64,000 bases of DNA from positions 160,674-224,673 of the forward strand of contig NZ_FNCC01000010.1 in assembly GCF_900100955.1 (NCBI RefSeq), written 5' to 3'. The notes under the pieces were generated by a model. The model was given only the letters and a program-made list of their open reading frames with translations. It was not told where the DNA came from and did not search any database. This document shows, in pieces, positions 41,834 to 49,589 of this stretch; the first letter of the stretch is position 1; every line of letters starts with the position of its first letter. Source of the DNA: Lentzea fradiae. Its GTDB lineage: Bacteria > Actinomycetota > Actinomycetes > Mycobacteriales > Pseudonocardiaceae. The position numbers were made by a program, and so were the translations under genes.

Positions 41834-42700
41834 TCAGCCGCGGCGGGCGCCGACGAGCTGGTCGACGGCCGTGGCGACCAGCGCGACCGCGACGTCCGGC
41901 GACTTGCCGCAGGAGGCCGGGCGCGCCGGCACGGGCCGCTCGGTCAGCGTCACCCGCCACTGCCGTCCGTCGGCGTGCCGCACCGTCGCCGAACCGGGCG
42001 TCTCGGCCACGACCGTGAGCACGTCACGGGTCTCACCGAGCTGCTGCCGCACCGCCACCTCGGCGACCTGGCCGTGCGGCGTGAAGCAGGAGCGTCCCCG
42101 GCAGCGGTCGGCGACGATGCCGTCGGTGACCACGCGCTTGGCCAGCTCGTGGTCGATGCGCCCGTACAGGTGGCCCGTGGGCAGCAGCACGCCCGTGGGC
42201 GCGAACCGGTGTCCGCCGGTGTGGGTGCACTCCCACAGGTCCAGCGCCGTGGCGATCGGCCGCCCGTACAGCGCGCAGCACACGTCGCGCTTGCTGTTGG
42301 TGCAGATCAGCAGCAACGGATCGGTCACCGGCGTGCCGAACGCGGTCGACCGGCCCTGCCCCAGCGCCTCGAAGTCCAGCTCCAGCACCTCCTCCGGGCA
42401 GGCGAGGTCGGCCTGCTCCAGCCAGGAGGCGCCGGGCTCGGTGGAGGCGAGGTAGAGGCGGCGGCGCGAGGGCAGGCGATGGTCGGCGTGCCGCCCGGGA
42501 CGGCGGATCAGCAGCACGCGCACCCCGGTGCCGGCCGCGCGGCGGCCCAGCTCCGCACCCAGCTCGGGGTCGAGGTGGCTCTCGGTCAGCGCGTCACGGC
42601 CCCACGGTCCGGGCTGCTCCAGGCACAGCCACGCCGTCGCGGACGCGGCCGTGCCGGCCAGCGGTTCACCCGCGAAGTCGGAGAGCGTCGAGCACCTCAT
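41834..42700 (-). CDS. Sucrase/ferredoxin-like family protein
   Basis: 288 residues from ATG 42700 (GTG 42706 is alternative). The thioredoxin-like ferredoxin-like core is seen in LLICTNSKRDVCCALYGRPIATAL, with Cys residues for an iron-sulfur cluster, then ECTHTGGHRFAPTGVLLPTGHLYGRID, and RCRGRSCFTPHGQVAEVAVR. The family resembles yeast Apd1-type proteins. It probably binds a [2Fe-2S] cluster and transfers electrons. An iron-box-like inverted repeat (42733-42748) lies 33 bases upstream. Confidence 0.88.
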   Translation of the reverse strand: MRCSTLSDFAGEPLAGTAASATAWLCLEQPGPWGRDALTESHLDPELGAELGRRAAGTGVRVLLIRRPGRHADHRLPSRRRLYLASTEPGASWLEQADLACPEEVLELDFEALGQGRSTAFGTPVTDPLLLICTNSKRDVCCALYGRPIATALDLWECTHTGGHRFAPTGVLLPTGHLYGRIDHELAKRVVTDGIVADRCRGRSCFTPHGQVAEVAVRQQLGETRDVLTVVAETPGSATVRHADGRQWRVTLTERPVPARPASCGKSPDVAVALVATAVDQLVGARRG

Positions 42701-42732
42701 CCGCACACCCTATACCTCCGTTCGGGTGATGA

Positions 42733-42748
42733 CTAAGGCCACCCTTAG
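42733..42748. promoter_or_regulatory. Iron box-like inverted repeat
   Basis: CTAAGGccacCCTTAG is a perfect 6-bp inverted repeat with a 4-base spacer. The surrounding 19 bases on the minus strand match the DtxR-family consensus at about 13 positions, so this is weaker than the site at 2907. It lies between the sucrase-ferredoxin gene and the SDR gene. Confidence 0.3.
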
Positions 42749-42846
42749 CTAAGTTCGGGTACCCGGACCCTCGGGCTTCACCACACGGGCCGACTCGAAA
42801 CAGGGCGCTGTCGCACAGGGTGGCCGCCGCCCCTACGGTGGGCGGC

Positions 42847-43545
42847 ATGACAACGGTGATCACCGGGGGCAGCCGCGGCATCGGCGCCGCCACCGCACGC
42901 AGGCTCGTCCGCGACGGGCACCGCGTCGTGATCGGCTACCGCCAGGCCGCCGACGACGCCCGCCGCCTCGAAGACGAGCTCGGCGTCCTCGCCGTGCGGG
43001 CCGACACCACCGACGAGGACGACGTGGCCCGCCTGTTCGACGCCGCGGGCGACGACGTCACCGGAGTCGTCAACAACGCCGGCATCACCTCACCGGCGGG
43101 CCCGCTCACCGACCTGCGCACCGCCGACCTGCGCCGCGTCGTCGACGTCAACGTCATCGGCGCCATCCTCGTCGCCCGCGAAGCCGCCCGGCGGATGACC
43201 GGCGGCTGCATCGTCAACGTGTCCTCCGGCGCCGCCACCCTGGGCAGCCCGGGGGAGTACGTGCACTACGCCGCCACCAAAGCCGCCGTCGACGCGCTGA
43301 CCGTCGGCCTGGCCAAGGAGCTCGCCCCGCGCGGCATCCGCGTCAACTGCGTCCAGCCCGGCACCATCCGCACCGACATCCACCAGCTCTCCGGCCTGCC
43401 CGACCGCCCGGACCGCGTCGCCGGCCGCGTACCGCTCGGACGCGCGGGCGAACCCGACGAGATCGCGGGCGCCATCGCGTGGCTGCTCTCCGCCGACGCC
43501 TCCTACGCCACCGGCGCGATCCTGCGCGTGACCGGCGGAACCTGA
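42847..43545 (+). CDS. SDR family oxidoreductase
   Basis: 232 residues from ATG 42847. The cofactor motif TGGSRGIG, NNAG, the catalytic Ser in VNVSSG and YxxxK in YAATK are intact. The end, GRAGEPDEIAGAIAWLLSADASYATGAILRVTGG, is the classical SDR end and typical of FabG-like enzymes. The substrate is unknown. No other fatty-acid or biosynthetic genes are near. Confidence 0.9.
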   Translation: MTTVITGGSRGIGAATARRLVRDGHRVVIGYRQAADDARRLEDELGVLAVRADTTDEDDVARLFDAAGDDVTGVVNNAGITSPAGPLTDLRTADLRRVVDVNVIGAILVAREAARRMTGGCIVNVSSGAATLGSPGEYVHYAATKAAVDALTVGLAKELAPRGIRVNCVQPGTIRTDIHQLSGLPDRPDRVAGRVPLGRAGEPDEIAGAIAWLLSADASYATGAILRVTGGT

Positions 43546-43608
43546 CCCGCCCGCTACGGCCTTTCGCCTCTGAACCCGCTCCGCACCCGGCCCCTAAGCT
43601 TCTGCGAC

Positions 43609-44238
43609 ATGCCCGCGCCCGCGCTGTCCGACTTCGTGCTCGCCAACACCACGCTCATCCCCGTGCCGCTGGTGCCCGAGGTGCTCCTGCACAGCGCAGC
43701 GGAGGCCATGGACCTGTGGGAGCTCACCGACCACGACCAGCCCCCGTACTGGGCGTTCCCGTGGGCGGGCGGCCAGGCACTGGCCCGGTACCTGCTCGAC
43801 CACCCCGGCCTCGTGCGCGACAAGAAGGTCTTCGACCTCGCCTCCGGCTCCGGCCTGGTCGCCATCGCCGCCGCGCTCGCCGGCGCCGACGCCGTCACCG
43901 CCAACGACATCGACCCGCCGGCACTGGCGGCCGTGCAGCTCAACGCCTCCGCCAACGGCGTCGCGGTCACCCCGCTGCCCGGCGACCAGCTCGACGGCGA
44001 CGCCCTCGGCGCCGACGTCGTCCTGGCCGGCGACGTCTTCTACGACGCCACGATCACCACGCTCGTCCTGCCGTTCCTGGCCAGAGCCGCCGCCAGGGGA
44101 GCGCTCGTGCTGCTCGGCGACCCCGACCGCGCCCACCTGCCACCCGGCCGGTTCGTGCGCTGCGCCCACTACGACGTCCCCGTCCCGCTGACCCTGGAAA
44201 GCACCGAGACCCGCGACGCCACCGTCTGGCGCGCCTGA
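43609..44238 (+). CDS. Class I SAM methyltransferase, ETFB/ protein-lysine type
   Basis: 209 residues from ATG 43609. PPYWAFPWAGGQALARYLLDHP matches the substrate-binding lid of Nnt1/METTL20-type protein-lysine methyltransferases. The SAM loop is KVFDLASGSGLVAIAAALAGA, followed by ANDIDPPA, and VVLAGDVFYD holds the acidic catalytic loop. It may methylate the beta subunit of an electron-transfer flavoprotein. No ETF genes are in the window. Confidence 0.86.
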   Translation: MPAPALSDFVLANTTLIPVPLVPEVLLHSAAEAMDLWELTDHDQPPYWAFPWAGGQALARYLLDHPGLVRDKKVFDLASGSGLVAIAAALAGADAVTANDIDPPALAAVQLNASANGVAVTPLPGDQLDGDALGADVVLAGDVFYDATITTLVLPFLARAAARGALVLLGDPDRAHLPPGRFVRCAHYDVPVPLTLESTETRDATVWRA

Positions 44239-44247
44239 CGCCCGCGC

Positions 44248-44997
44248 TCAGCCCAGCCGTTCCACCACGAACGCGGTCAGGAACCCGGCCGTCAGGCACA
44301 GCCCCGTGTAGAGGCGGGCCCGCTCGAAGGACTCGGGGATCATCGTGTCCGCGACCATCGCCAGGATCGCCCCCGCCGCCACCGCCGTGATCACCGCGAC
44401 CAGCTGGGGCGACGCCCCGTCCAGCAGCACGTTGCCCAGCGCGGCGGCCAGGCCGCCGGCCACCGCGATCGCACCCCACACCCCGAACACGTACCCGGCC
44501 CCGCGCCCGGCCGCCTTCATCCCGGCCACGCTCGACAGGCCCTCCGGCACGTTCGAGATGACCACCGCCGCGAGCATCGCCGCCCCGACCCCGCCGCCGC
44601 CGAGCAGCGACACCCCCAGCACCACCGACTCCGGCACGCCGTCGAGCAGCGCGCCGACCGCGATCGCCGTGCCACTGCCCGCCTGGTCCGACTCCGACGG
44701 CTGGTCACGGCTGCGCTTGCGGTGCCGCGCACCCCGCCGCGCCAGCAGCACGTTCGTCAGCACGTACACCACCGCGCCGCCCGCGAACCCGGCCGAGGTG
44801 GCGAGCAGCCCACCGGTCCGTTCCGCCTCGTCCACCAGCTCGAACGCCGCGGCCGCCGTCAGCACCCCGGCACCGAACGCCATCACGACCGCGACGACAT
44901 CGCGCGGCACGCGCAGGAACCACGCCACCAGCGCGCCCAGCACGAGCGCCCCGCCACCGGCCAACCCCCACAGCCCCGCCTCCACCCACTGCGCCAT
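44248..44997 (-). CDS. ZIP family metal transporter
   Basis: 249 residues from GTG or ATG 44997. Eight hydrophobic segments are seen. Metal-site helices IV and V include DGVPESVVLGVSL and VISNVPEGLSSVAGM, as in ZupT-like ZIPs, with the basic loop RRGARHRKRSRD between helices III and IV. It carries Zn2+ or another divalent metal into the cytosol. The neighbouring CadD gene 1.3 kb away also handles metal, but they are not one operon. Confidence 0.9.
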   Translation of the reverse strand: MAQWVEAGLWGLAGGGALVLGALVAWFLRVPRDVVAVVMAFGAGVLTAAAAFELVDEAERTGGLLATSAGFAGGAVVYVLTNVLLARRGARHRKRSRDQPSESDQAGSGTAIAVGALLDGVPESVVLGVSLLGGGGVGAAMLAAVVISNVPEGLSSVAGMKAAGRGAGYVFGVWGAIAVAGGLAAALGNVLLDGASPQLVAVITAVAAGAILAMVADTMIPESFERARLYTGLCLTAGFLTAFVVERLG

Positions 44998-45083
44998 GAG
45001 CCCAGAGTGACCGGCGACGACCCCGCTGACACCTCGGACAACCCAGGTGTGTCCCGGCCAGCTCCTGTCCTAAAGTGCGCGGC

Positions 45084-46028
45084 ATGCTGGAAACCTCGGC
45101 CCGCCTGCTGCGCCTGCTCGCCCTCCTGCAGTCCCGCCGCGACTGGCAGGGCAGCGAACTGGCCGACGAACTGCGCATCAGCCCCCGCACCGTCCGCCGC
45201 GACATCGACCGCCTGCGCGAGCTCGGCTACCCCGTCAACGCCACCACCGGCTCCTTCGGCGGCTACCGCCTCGGCGCCGGCGCCGAACTGCCCCCGCTGC
45301 TGCTCGACGACAACGAGGCCGTCGCCGTCGCCGCCGCCCTGCGCACCACCCCGGTCACCGGACTCGAAGAGATCTCCCTGCGCGCCCTGCTCAAACTCGA
45401 ACAGGTCCTGCCCTCCCGCCTGCGCCACCGCGTCTCCGCCCTCGAACACGTCGAGCAGGTCCCCCGAGTCCACCAGGCCCCCGCCGTCGACCCGGAACTG
45501 CTGTCCACCCTCGCCGCCGTCTGCCGCGACAGCGACACCATCCGCTTCGACTACACCGCCCACGACGGCACCCCCACCCGCCGCCGCACCGAACCCCACC
45601 GCCTCGTCAGCTGGGGCCTCCGCTGGTACCTCGTCGCCTGGGACCTCGACCGCGCCGACTGGCGCAGCTTCCGCGTCGACCGCATCAGCCCACCCGCCCC
45701 ACCCTTCGGCCCCCGCTTCGCCCCGCGCGAGATCGACGCCACCACCTACGTCGCCACCCGCGTCGGCTCCGCCATCTGGCGCTTCCACGCCCGAGTCCTC
45801 ATCCACGCACCCGCCGCCGACGTCACCGCCCGCATCACCCCCTCCGTCGGCACCGTCACCCCCACCGGCGACACCACCTGCGTCCTGGAGACCGGCTCCG
45901 ACTCCGTCGAGAACCTCGCCGTGTGGATCGGCATGCTCGGCTTCGACTTCGAGGTCACCTCACCACCCGAGCTCGTGGCACACGTTCGCACCCTTGCGGC
46001 CCGCTACGCCCGAGCCGTACAAGACTGA
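45084..46028 (+). CDS. WYL-domain (YafY-type) transcriptional regulator
   Basis: 314 residues from ATG 45084 (GTG 45075 also in frame). HTH: RLLRLLALLQSRRDWQGSELADELRISPRTVRRDIDRLRELGYPV, then GGYRLGAGAELPPLLLDDNEAVAVAAALR. The WYL domain is PHRLVSWGLRWYLVAWDLDRADWRSFRVDRIS. The length is typical, unlike the WYL gene at 15 kb. It is divergent from the ZIP transporter with about 86 bases between starts, and could control it. A small hypothetical gene follows 2 bases after the stop. Confidence 0.92.
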   Translation: MLETSARLLRLLALLQSRRDWQGSELADELRISPRTVRRDIDRLRELGYPVNATTGSFGGYRLGAGAELPPLLLDDNEAVAVAAALRTTPVTGLEEISLRALLKLEQVLPSRLRHRVSALEHVEQVPRVHQAPAVDPELLSTLAAVCRDSDTIRFDYTAHDGTPTRRRTEPHRLVSWGLRWYLVAWDLDRADWRSFRVDRISPPAPPFGPRFAPREIDATTYVATRVGSAIWRFHARVLIHAPAADVTARITPSVGTVTPTGDTTCVLETGSDSVENLAVWIGMLGFDFEVTSPPELVAHVRTLAARYARAVQD

Positions 46029-46030
46029 GC

Positions 46031-46297
46031 ATGGCCATCACCGGACGGGACATCGAGCGCCTGCTCTACACCGACACCGCAGACCCCGTCCTGGTCGTGC
46101 ACGACGGCACAACCCGCATCGTCGCCGCCGCCGAACTCGGCCGCCACACCGGCGCCGTCGTCGTCTGCTCCCGCACCGAGGTCCTGCGCCACGTGGGGGA
46201 GCGCGACCTCACCGAGGAGGAACTGTCGGCGATCGCGTCCAGCCTGGAGGCGGCCGTCGAAGACCCAACTCGGCGGCGGCCGCACTGGCCCGTGTGA
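46031..46297 (+). CDS. Small hypothetical protein
   Basis: 88 residues from ATG 46031, 2 bases downstream of the WYL regulator stop. It has one apparent beta-rich segment (DPVLVVHDGTTRIVAAAELGRHTGAVVVCSRTEVLRHVG) and a helical acidic end (TEEELSAIASSLEAAVED). No family is recognised. It is probably cotranscribed with the WYL gene. Confidence 0.6.
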   Translation: MAITGRDIERLLYTDTADPVLVVHDGTTRIVAAAELGRHTGAVVVCSRTEVLRHVGERDLTEEELSAIASSLEAAVEDPTRRRPHWPV

Positions 46298-46319
46298 ACA
46301 CGTCGGACCGAAGGCCCGT

Positions 46320-46886
46320 TCACCCCGAGAACAACACCAACAGCCCGATCCCGACCAGCACCACCGGCAGCACCACGTGCCCCCACCGAGCCAGCGCCCG
46401 CGCCACCACCTGACGTGACGCCAGGAACCACCCGGCCAGGCACCACACGCCCACCAGCGCCAGGAACACCGCCACGTACACCCACAGCGCGTCGGTCACC
46501 GCGAACACCGGGACGTACACACCGATGTTGTCGCCGCCGTTCGCGAGCGTCACCCCGGCCATCGCGAGCACACCGGGGGAGGAGACCGGCTCGTCCGAGT
46601 CGCCACCCCCGCGCCACAGCCCCCACGCCGCCTTCAACCCGAGAGCCAGGGGGATCAGGCCGAGCCACGGCCGGAACTGCTCCGGCAGCAGCGACGCACC
46701 CAGCGCGCCGAGCACCGCCACCACCAGAATCCCGCAGAACCCCAGGTACTGGCCCGCCACCACCCGCCGGACGCCCCGCGCCCGCGAGAAGAACAACGCG
46801 AGCAGCACCAGGTCGTCCACGTTGGTCACCGCGAACATGCCCGCCGCCTGACCGGCCACCCCCAGGATCACGGCGCAATTCTGCAC
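46320..46886 (-). CDS. CadD-type cadmium resistance/transport protein
   Basis: 188 residues from GTG 46886. Five hydrophobic segments are seen, with the family markers AVTNVDDLVLLALFFSRAR and LANGGDNIGVYVPVFA. CadD-like members of the LysE superfamily export cadmium, or act as cation or quaternary-ammonium exporters. No metal-regulator gene is attached. It is divergent from the SDR gene, with a 41-bp-spaced inverted repeat between them. Confidence 0.86.
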   Translation of the reverse strand: MQNCAVILGVAGQAAGMFAVTNVDDLVLLALFFSRARGVRRVVAGQYLGFCGILVVAVLGALGASLLPEQFRPWLGLIPLALGLKAAWGLWRGGGDSDEPVSSPGVLAMAGVTLANGGDNIGVYVPVFAVTDALWVYVAVFLALVGVWCLAGWFLASRQVVARALARWGHVVLPVVLVGIGLLVLFSG

Positions 46887-46895
46887 CCACCAGAA

Positions 46896-46954
46896 CCGGA
46901 TAGTTCATCCACAACTGTGCTACCGTCAGAAACGGAAGCGGAATCACTATCCGG
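46896..46954. promoter_or_regulatory. Inverted repeat CCGGATAGT / ACTATCCGG in the divergent CadD-SDR promoter region
   Basis: CCGGATAGT (46896-46904) and ACTATCCGG (46946-46954) are exact inverted copies, 41 bases apart. A related CGGATGGCCTATCC lies at about 47821, before the downstream TetR gene. A shared site for that TetR protein is plausible but unproven. Confidence 0.4.
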
Positions 46955-46968
46955 ATCGAGGTGTCGCC

Positions 46969-47841
46969 ATGACCCGCACCGCACTCGTCACCGCCGGAAC
47001 CGGAGGCATCGGCCTCCACACCGCACTCGGCCTCGCCCAGGCCGGCCACACCGTCACCATCGTCGGCCGCAACCCCGAACGCGGCACCCACGCCGCCGAC
47101 ACCATCACCAGCCAGACGGGGGAGAAGGCCCGCTACCTCCAGGCCGACCTCAGCTCACTCGACCAAGTCCGCGACCTCGCCCGGCAGATCGCCACCGAAG
47201 GACCACTCGACGTCCTCGTCAACAACGTCGGCGCCATGTTCCCCGACCACACCCACCTCGACGGCGTCGAAGCCTCCTTCGTCGTCAACCACCTCTCGCC
47301 CTACCTCCTCACCGAGCTCCTCCTGCCCGTCCTCACCACCCGCATCGTCAACGTCACCTCCGGCTCCATCGCCTTCGCCAAGAAGAACTTCGACACCCTC
47401 GAACCCCGCGGCGGCTACTACGGCTTCCACTGGTACGGACGCGCCAAGCTCGCCAACCTCACCTACACCCTCGACCTCGCCGAACGCCTCCGCGACACCG
47501 GCATCGGCGTCCTCGCGGCCGACCCCGGCGGCGCCGACACCGACATGACCGACGGCAGCAGCCGCACCCCCAAGATCGTCTCCCCACCCCTGCGTCTGCT
47601 CTGGCCCCTCGTCCGCCGCGCACTCGAACGCGGCACCTCCGGCCCCGCCTCCCTTGCCGCCCGGCCCTCCATCCGCGCCGCCACCGACCCCACCCTGCCC
47701 ACCGGCACCGTCCTCGGCCCCGACACCCAGCCCGTCACACCCCACAAGACCGCCACCAACCCCCGCACCATCGCCGCCGTCCGCGCCCTCACCGAGACCC
47801 ACGCACCACTCCACCGCGTACCGGATGGCCTATCCAATTAA
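46969..47841 (+). CDS. SDR family oxidoreductase, retinol dehydrogenase-like
   Basis: 290 residues from ATG 46969. TAGTGGIG replaces the usual TGxxxGIG cofactor loop with a conserved Gly pattern; NNVG, a catalytic Ser in VNVTSGS and YxxxK in YGRAK are present. The length and the DPGGADTDM segment suit the RDH/WWOX-like group. It is followed after 9 bases by a TetR gene that likely regulates it. The substrate is unknown. Confidence 0.88.
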   Translation: MTRTALVTAGTGGIGLHTALGLAQAGHTVTIVGRNPERGTHAADTITSQTGEKARYLQADLSSLDQVRDLARQIATEGPLDVLVNNVGAMFPDHTHLDGVEASFVVNHLSPYLLTELLLPVLTTRIVNVTSGSIAFAKKNFDTLEPRGGYYGFHWYGRAKLANLTYTLDLAERLRDTGIGVLAADPGGADTDMTDGSSRTPKIVSPPLRLLWPLVRRALERGTSGPASLAARPSIRAATDPTLPTGTVLGPDTQPVTPHKTATNPRTIAAVRALTETHAPLHRVPDGLSN

Positions 47842-47850
47842 GCTGGCACC

Positions 47851-48411
47851 ATGACGCCACAGCGGAAGGACGCCGCACGCAACTGGGACCGCATCGTCGC
47901 CGTCGCCCGCGAACTCGTCGACGAAGGCACCCCACTGCAGCTCAATGACGTCGCCCGCCGGGCAGAACTCGGCGTCGGCACCGTCTACCGGCACTTCCCG
48001 ACCCCCGAGGCACTCCTCGAGACCGTCGCCCTGCCGCACTTCGAAACCCTCGCCACCCACGGCGAACAGGCACTCCACCACGAAGACCCCTGGCAGGCCC
48101 TCACCGGCTACCTCACCCGCCTCGTCGAAGTCCAGGTCGGCGACCCCGCCGTGGCCAAGGTCAGCGCCGGCCACACCGACGTCCTGCCCCGCACCACCGA
48201 ACTCAGGAAACACCTGATCGACATCGGCACCACCCTGCTCCACCGCGCCCGCGACGCCGGCACCGCACGCGGCGACATCGCCGACGACGACCTGGTCCCG
48301 CTCATGTGCGGCATCAGCTACGCCAGCTACGTCCACAGCGACAACGCCACCGATCGGCTCGCCGCCGCACGCCGCTACCTCGACACCCTCCTGCGCGGCC
48401 TGCACACCTGA
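47851..48411 (+). CDS. TetR/AcrR family regulator
   Basis: 186 residues from ATG 47851. The HTH DRIVAVARELVDEGTPLQLNDVARRAELGVGTVYRHFPTPEALLETV is standard. The C-terminal domain has HLIDIGTTLLHRARDAGTARGDIADDDLVPLMCGISYA, characteristic of the 'SbtR-like' C-terminal group. It probably controls the SDR gene just upstream. Coding sequence here is strongly C-rich on the plus strand. Confidence 0.9.
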   Translation: MTPQRKDAARNWDRIVAVARELVDEGTPLQLNDVARRAELGVGTVYRHFPTPEALLETVALPHFETLATHGEQALHHEDPWQALTGYLTRLVEVQVGDPAVAKVSAGHTDVLPRTTELRKHLIDIGTTLLHRARDAGTARGDIADDDLVPLMCGISYASYVHSDNATDRLAAARRYLDTLLRGLHT

Positions 48412-48461
48412 CCCACGAGACCAACGAACCCACAAGATCAACGAAACTGGGGGAGAGGGGA

Positions 48462-48803
48462 CTACCAGCGCCCCTCTCCGGTCGCACCGTCGAGCTGCTC
48501 CCGCAGGATGTCCGCATGCCCCGCGTGCCGGCACGTCTCCGTCAGCACGCGCACCAGAACGTTGAACAACATCACGTCAGGACGCGGCCACCACGGCACA
48601 TGCCCGGGCGCGTCCACGGCAAGAGCCGAAATCGTCGCATCCGAATGCGCCAGGTGCTTCACCAAACCCAGCAGGCTCGTCCCGGACGGAACGAGCGCCC
48701 GCCGCACGTCCGCCTCACCCAACCCGTCCAGCTTCCACAGCACCGACTCACGCACCTCACACAGATCGTCGTGCAGGTACCGCTTCGCGAAGTCATCGAT
48801 CAT
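48462..48803 (-). pseudogene. DinB/DUF664 family gene with an internal deletion
   Basis: 113 residues from ATG 48803. The start MIDDFAKRYLHDDLCEVRESVLWKLDGLGEADVRRALVPSGTSLLGLVKHLA is typical, but it jumps directly to HSDATISALAVDAPGHVPWWPRPDVMLFNVLVRVLTETCRHAGHADILREQLDGA. Family members of about 165-175 residues carry some 45-55 residues between these parts, with metal-site and substrate residues. The C-terminus is also short. The reading frame remains open, so it is a decayed or shortened protein. It is within 300 bases of the dif site. Confidence 0.7.
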
Positions 48804-48916
48804 GAACCCGGCACTGCCACGCCAAACGACACGGTGACGAAAGCCAGAAGCGCGACAGGGGACGCAGGGGTCGGCGCGGCGCCGCACGCACCCGTCGTCA
48901 GAGACTCGCTGCCGAC

Positions 48917-49057
48917 TCACCGAGGGCCGAGCCGCGACGCGTTGTCGAGGAGCAAGCAGACGTCGTGGATGTCGTCGGCCGTCCGCAGCGGTAGGCGCCG
49001 GCCCCAAGGCGGGTGGGAGGGCCCGTAGAGGAGGCTCAGATCCACGTTACTTGACAT
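48917..49057 (-). CDS. 46-codon coding-like fragment that begins inside dif
   Basis: The frame from ATG 49057 reads MSSNVDLSLLYGPSHPPWG and onward to LLLDNASRLGPR. By eye its base composition by codon position is about 72/50/87 percent GC, as in genuine genes of this genome. The start codon lies inside the dif sequence and has no ribosome binding site, and a GTG at 49045 is an alternative. It may be the 3' remnant of a gene cut at dif. The family is not recognised. Confidence 0.4.
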   Translation of the reverse strand: MSSNVDLSLLYGPSHPPWGRRLPLRTADDIHDVCLLLDNASRLGPR

Positions 49058-49076
49058 AATGTAGATTATCGGCGAA
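49049..49076. other. dif: dif-like chromosome dimer resolution site
   Basis: 28 bp: left arm ACTTGACATAA, 6-bp centre TGTAGA, right arm TTATCGGCGAA. Read on the minus strand, every position agrees with the actinobacterial dif consensus I recall (a CCGATAAT ... ACATTATGTCAAG core). The same core is like E. coli dif, which centres on CATAATGTATATTATG. The XerC-type arm (TTCGCCGATAA) is leftmost on the minus strand. It lies in an AT-rich patch and next to a tyrosine recombinase gene. It marks the probable replication terminus. Function needs experimental proof. Confidence 0.85.
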
Positions 49077-49589
49077 ACCGCGACCTGCGAAGATCGCCGC
49101 CAGAAGTGGTTCGCCCGAAACGGCCTTGTTGGCGCGCCTGCGAACGTCGCCCGGCGGGCAGGCCGAACGCGCTCGCAGGCGCCTCAACATCTCAACCTCG
49201 GCGATGCCGGAGCGCGGTCGGCACCGACGAGTCGTCAGTGAGACGTACGCGGCGGGGCGTCATTACGCTCACGATCCCCGACAAGTGACGCCACCTGGTC
49301 CAACGTCCGGCGAACCCCACAGCGAACCCGGACTAAACGGACATTTCATGCATAATCGCCATTATCCAGCACAGAGCACACCGAGCACAGCACGCCGAGA
49401 GCCGGAACTCTCGGCAAACCTCGCCGGGGACTCGTGCCTGGTGACATCGTCCCGCCAACCGGCCCCGCCCGCAGATCGCTCCGCCCCGCTCTGACCTCGG
49501 ACGAGCCCGCACCCCCACCGGGTGGGTCCGAACGGGTCCTCCCCTCCCCTGCGGCCGGAATTGTCGGTGCCGTGGGGTACAAGATCCAT
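49077..49589. other. 513-base non-coding stretch between dif and the recombinase gene
   Basis: No ribosome binding site with a plausible ORF was found. It contains an inverted repeat (GCGCCTGCGA 49134-49143 with TCGCAGGCGC 49173-49182), a second dif-like core at 49345-49372, and GAGCACA direct repeats at about 49373-49395. The promoter of the recombinase gene must lie within it. Confidence 0.5.
49345..49372. other. Second, degenerate dif-like core
   Basis: TTCATGCATAA, TCGCCA, TTATCCAGCAC keep the inner CATAA and TTATC of each dif arm and the 6-bp spacing, but the outer arm bases differ from the site at 49049. It is in the same orientation, 296 bp away. It may be a decayed copy or a recombinase accessory site. 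Confidence 0.45.

Noticed and set aside
49049..49372. Claim that a whole integrative element sits between the two dif-like cores
   Set aside because: The gap is only about 0.3 kb and holds no cargo genes; it is at most a remnant.
49106..49494. Two short plus-strand frames between dif and the recombinase
   Set aside because: No ribosome binding site, Arg/Pro-rich, and no family resemblance.
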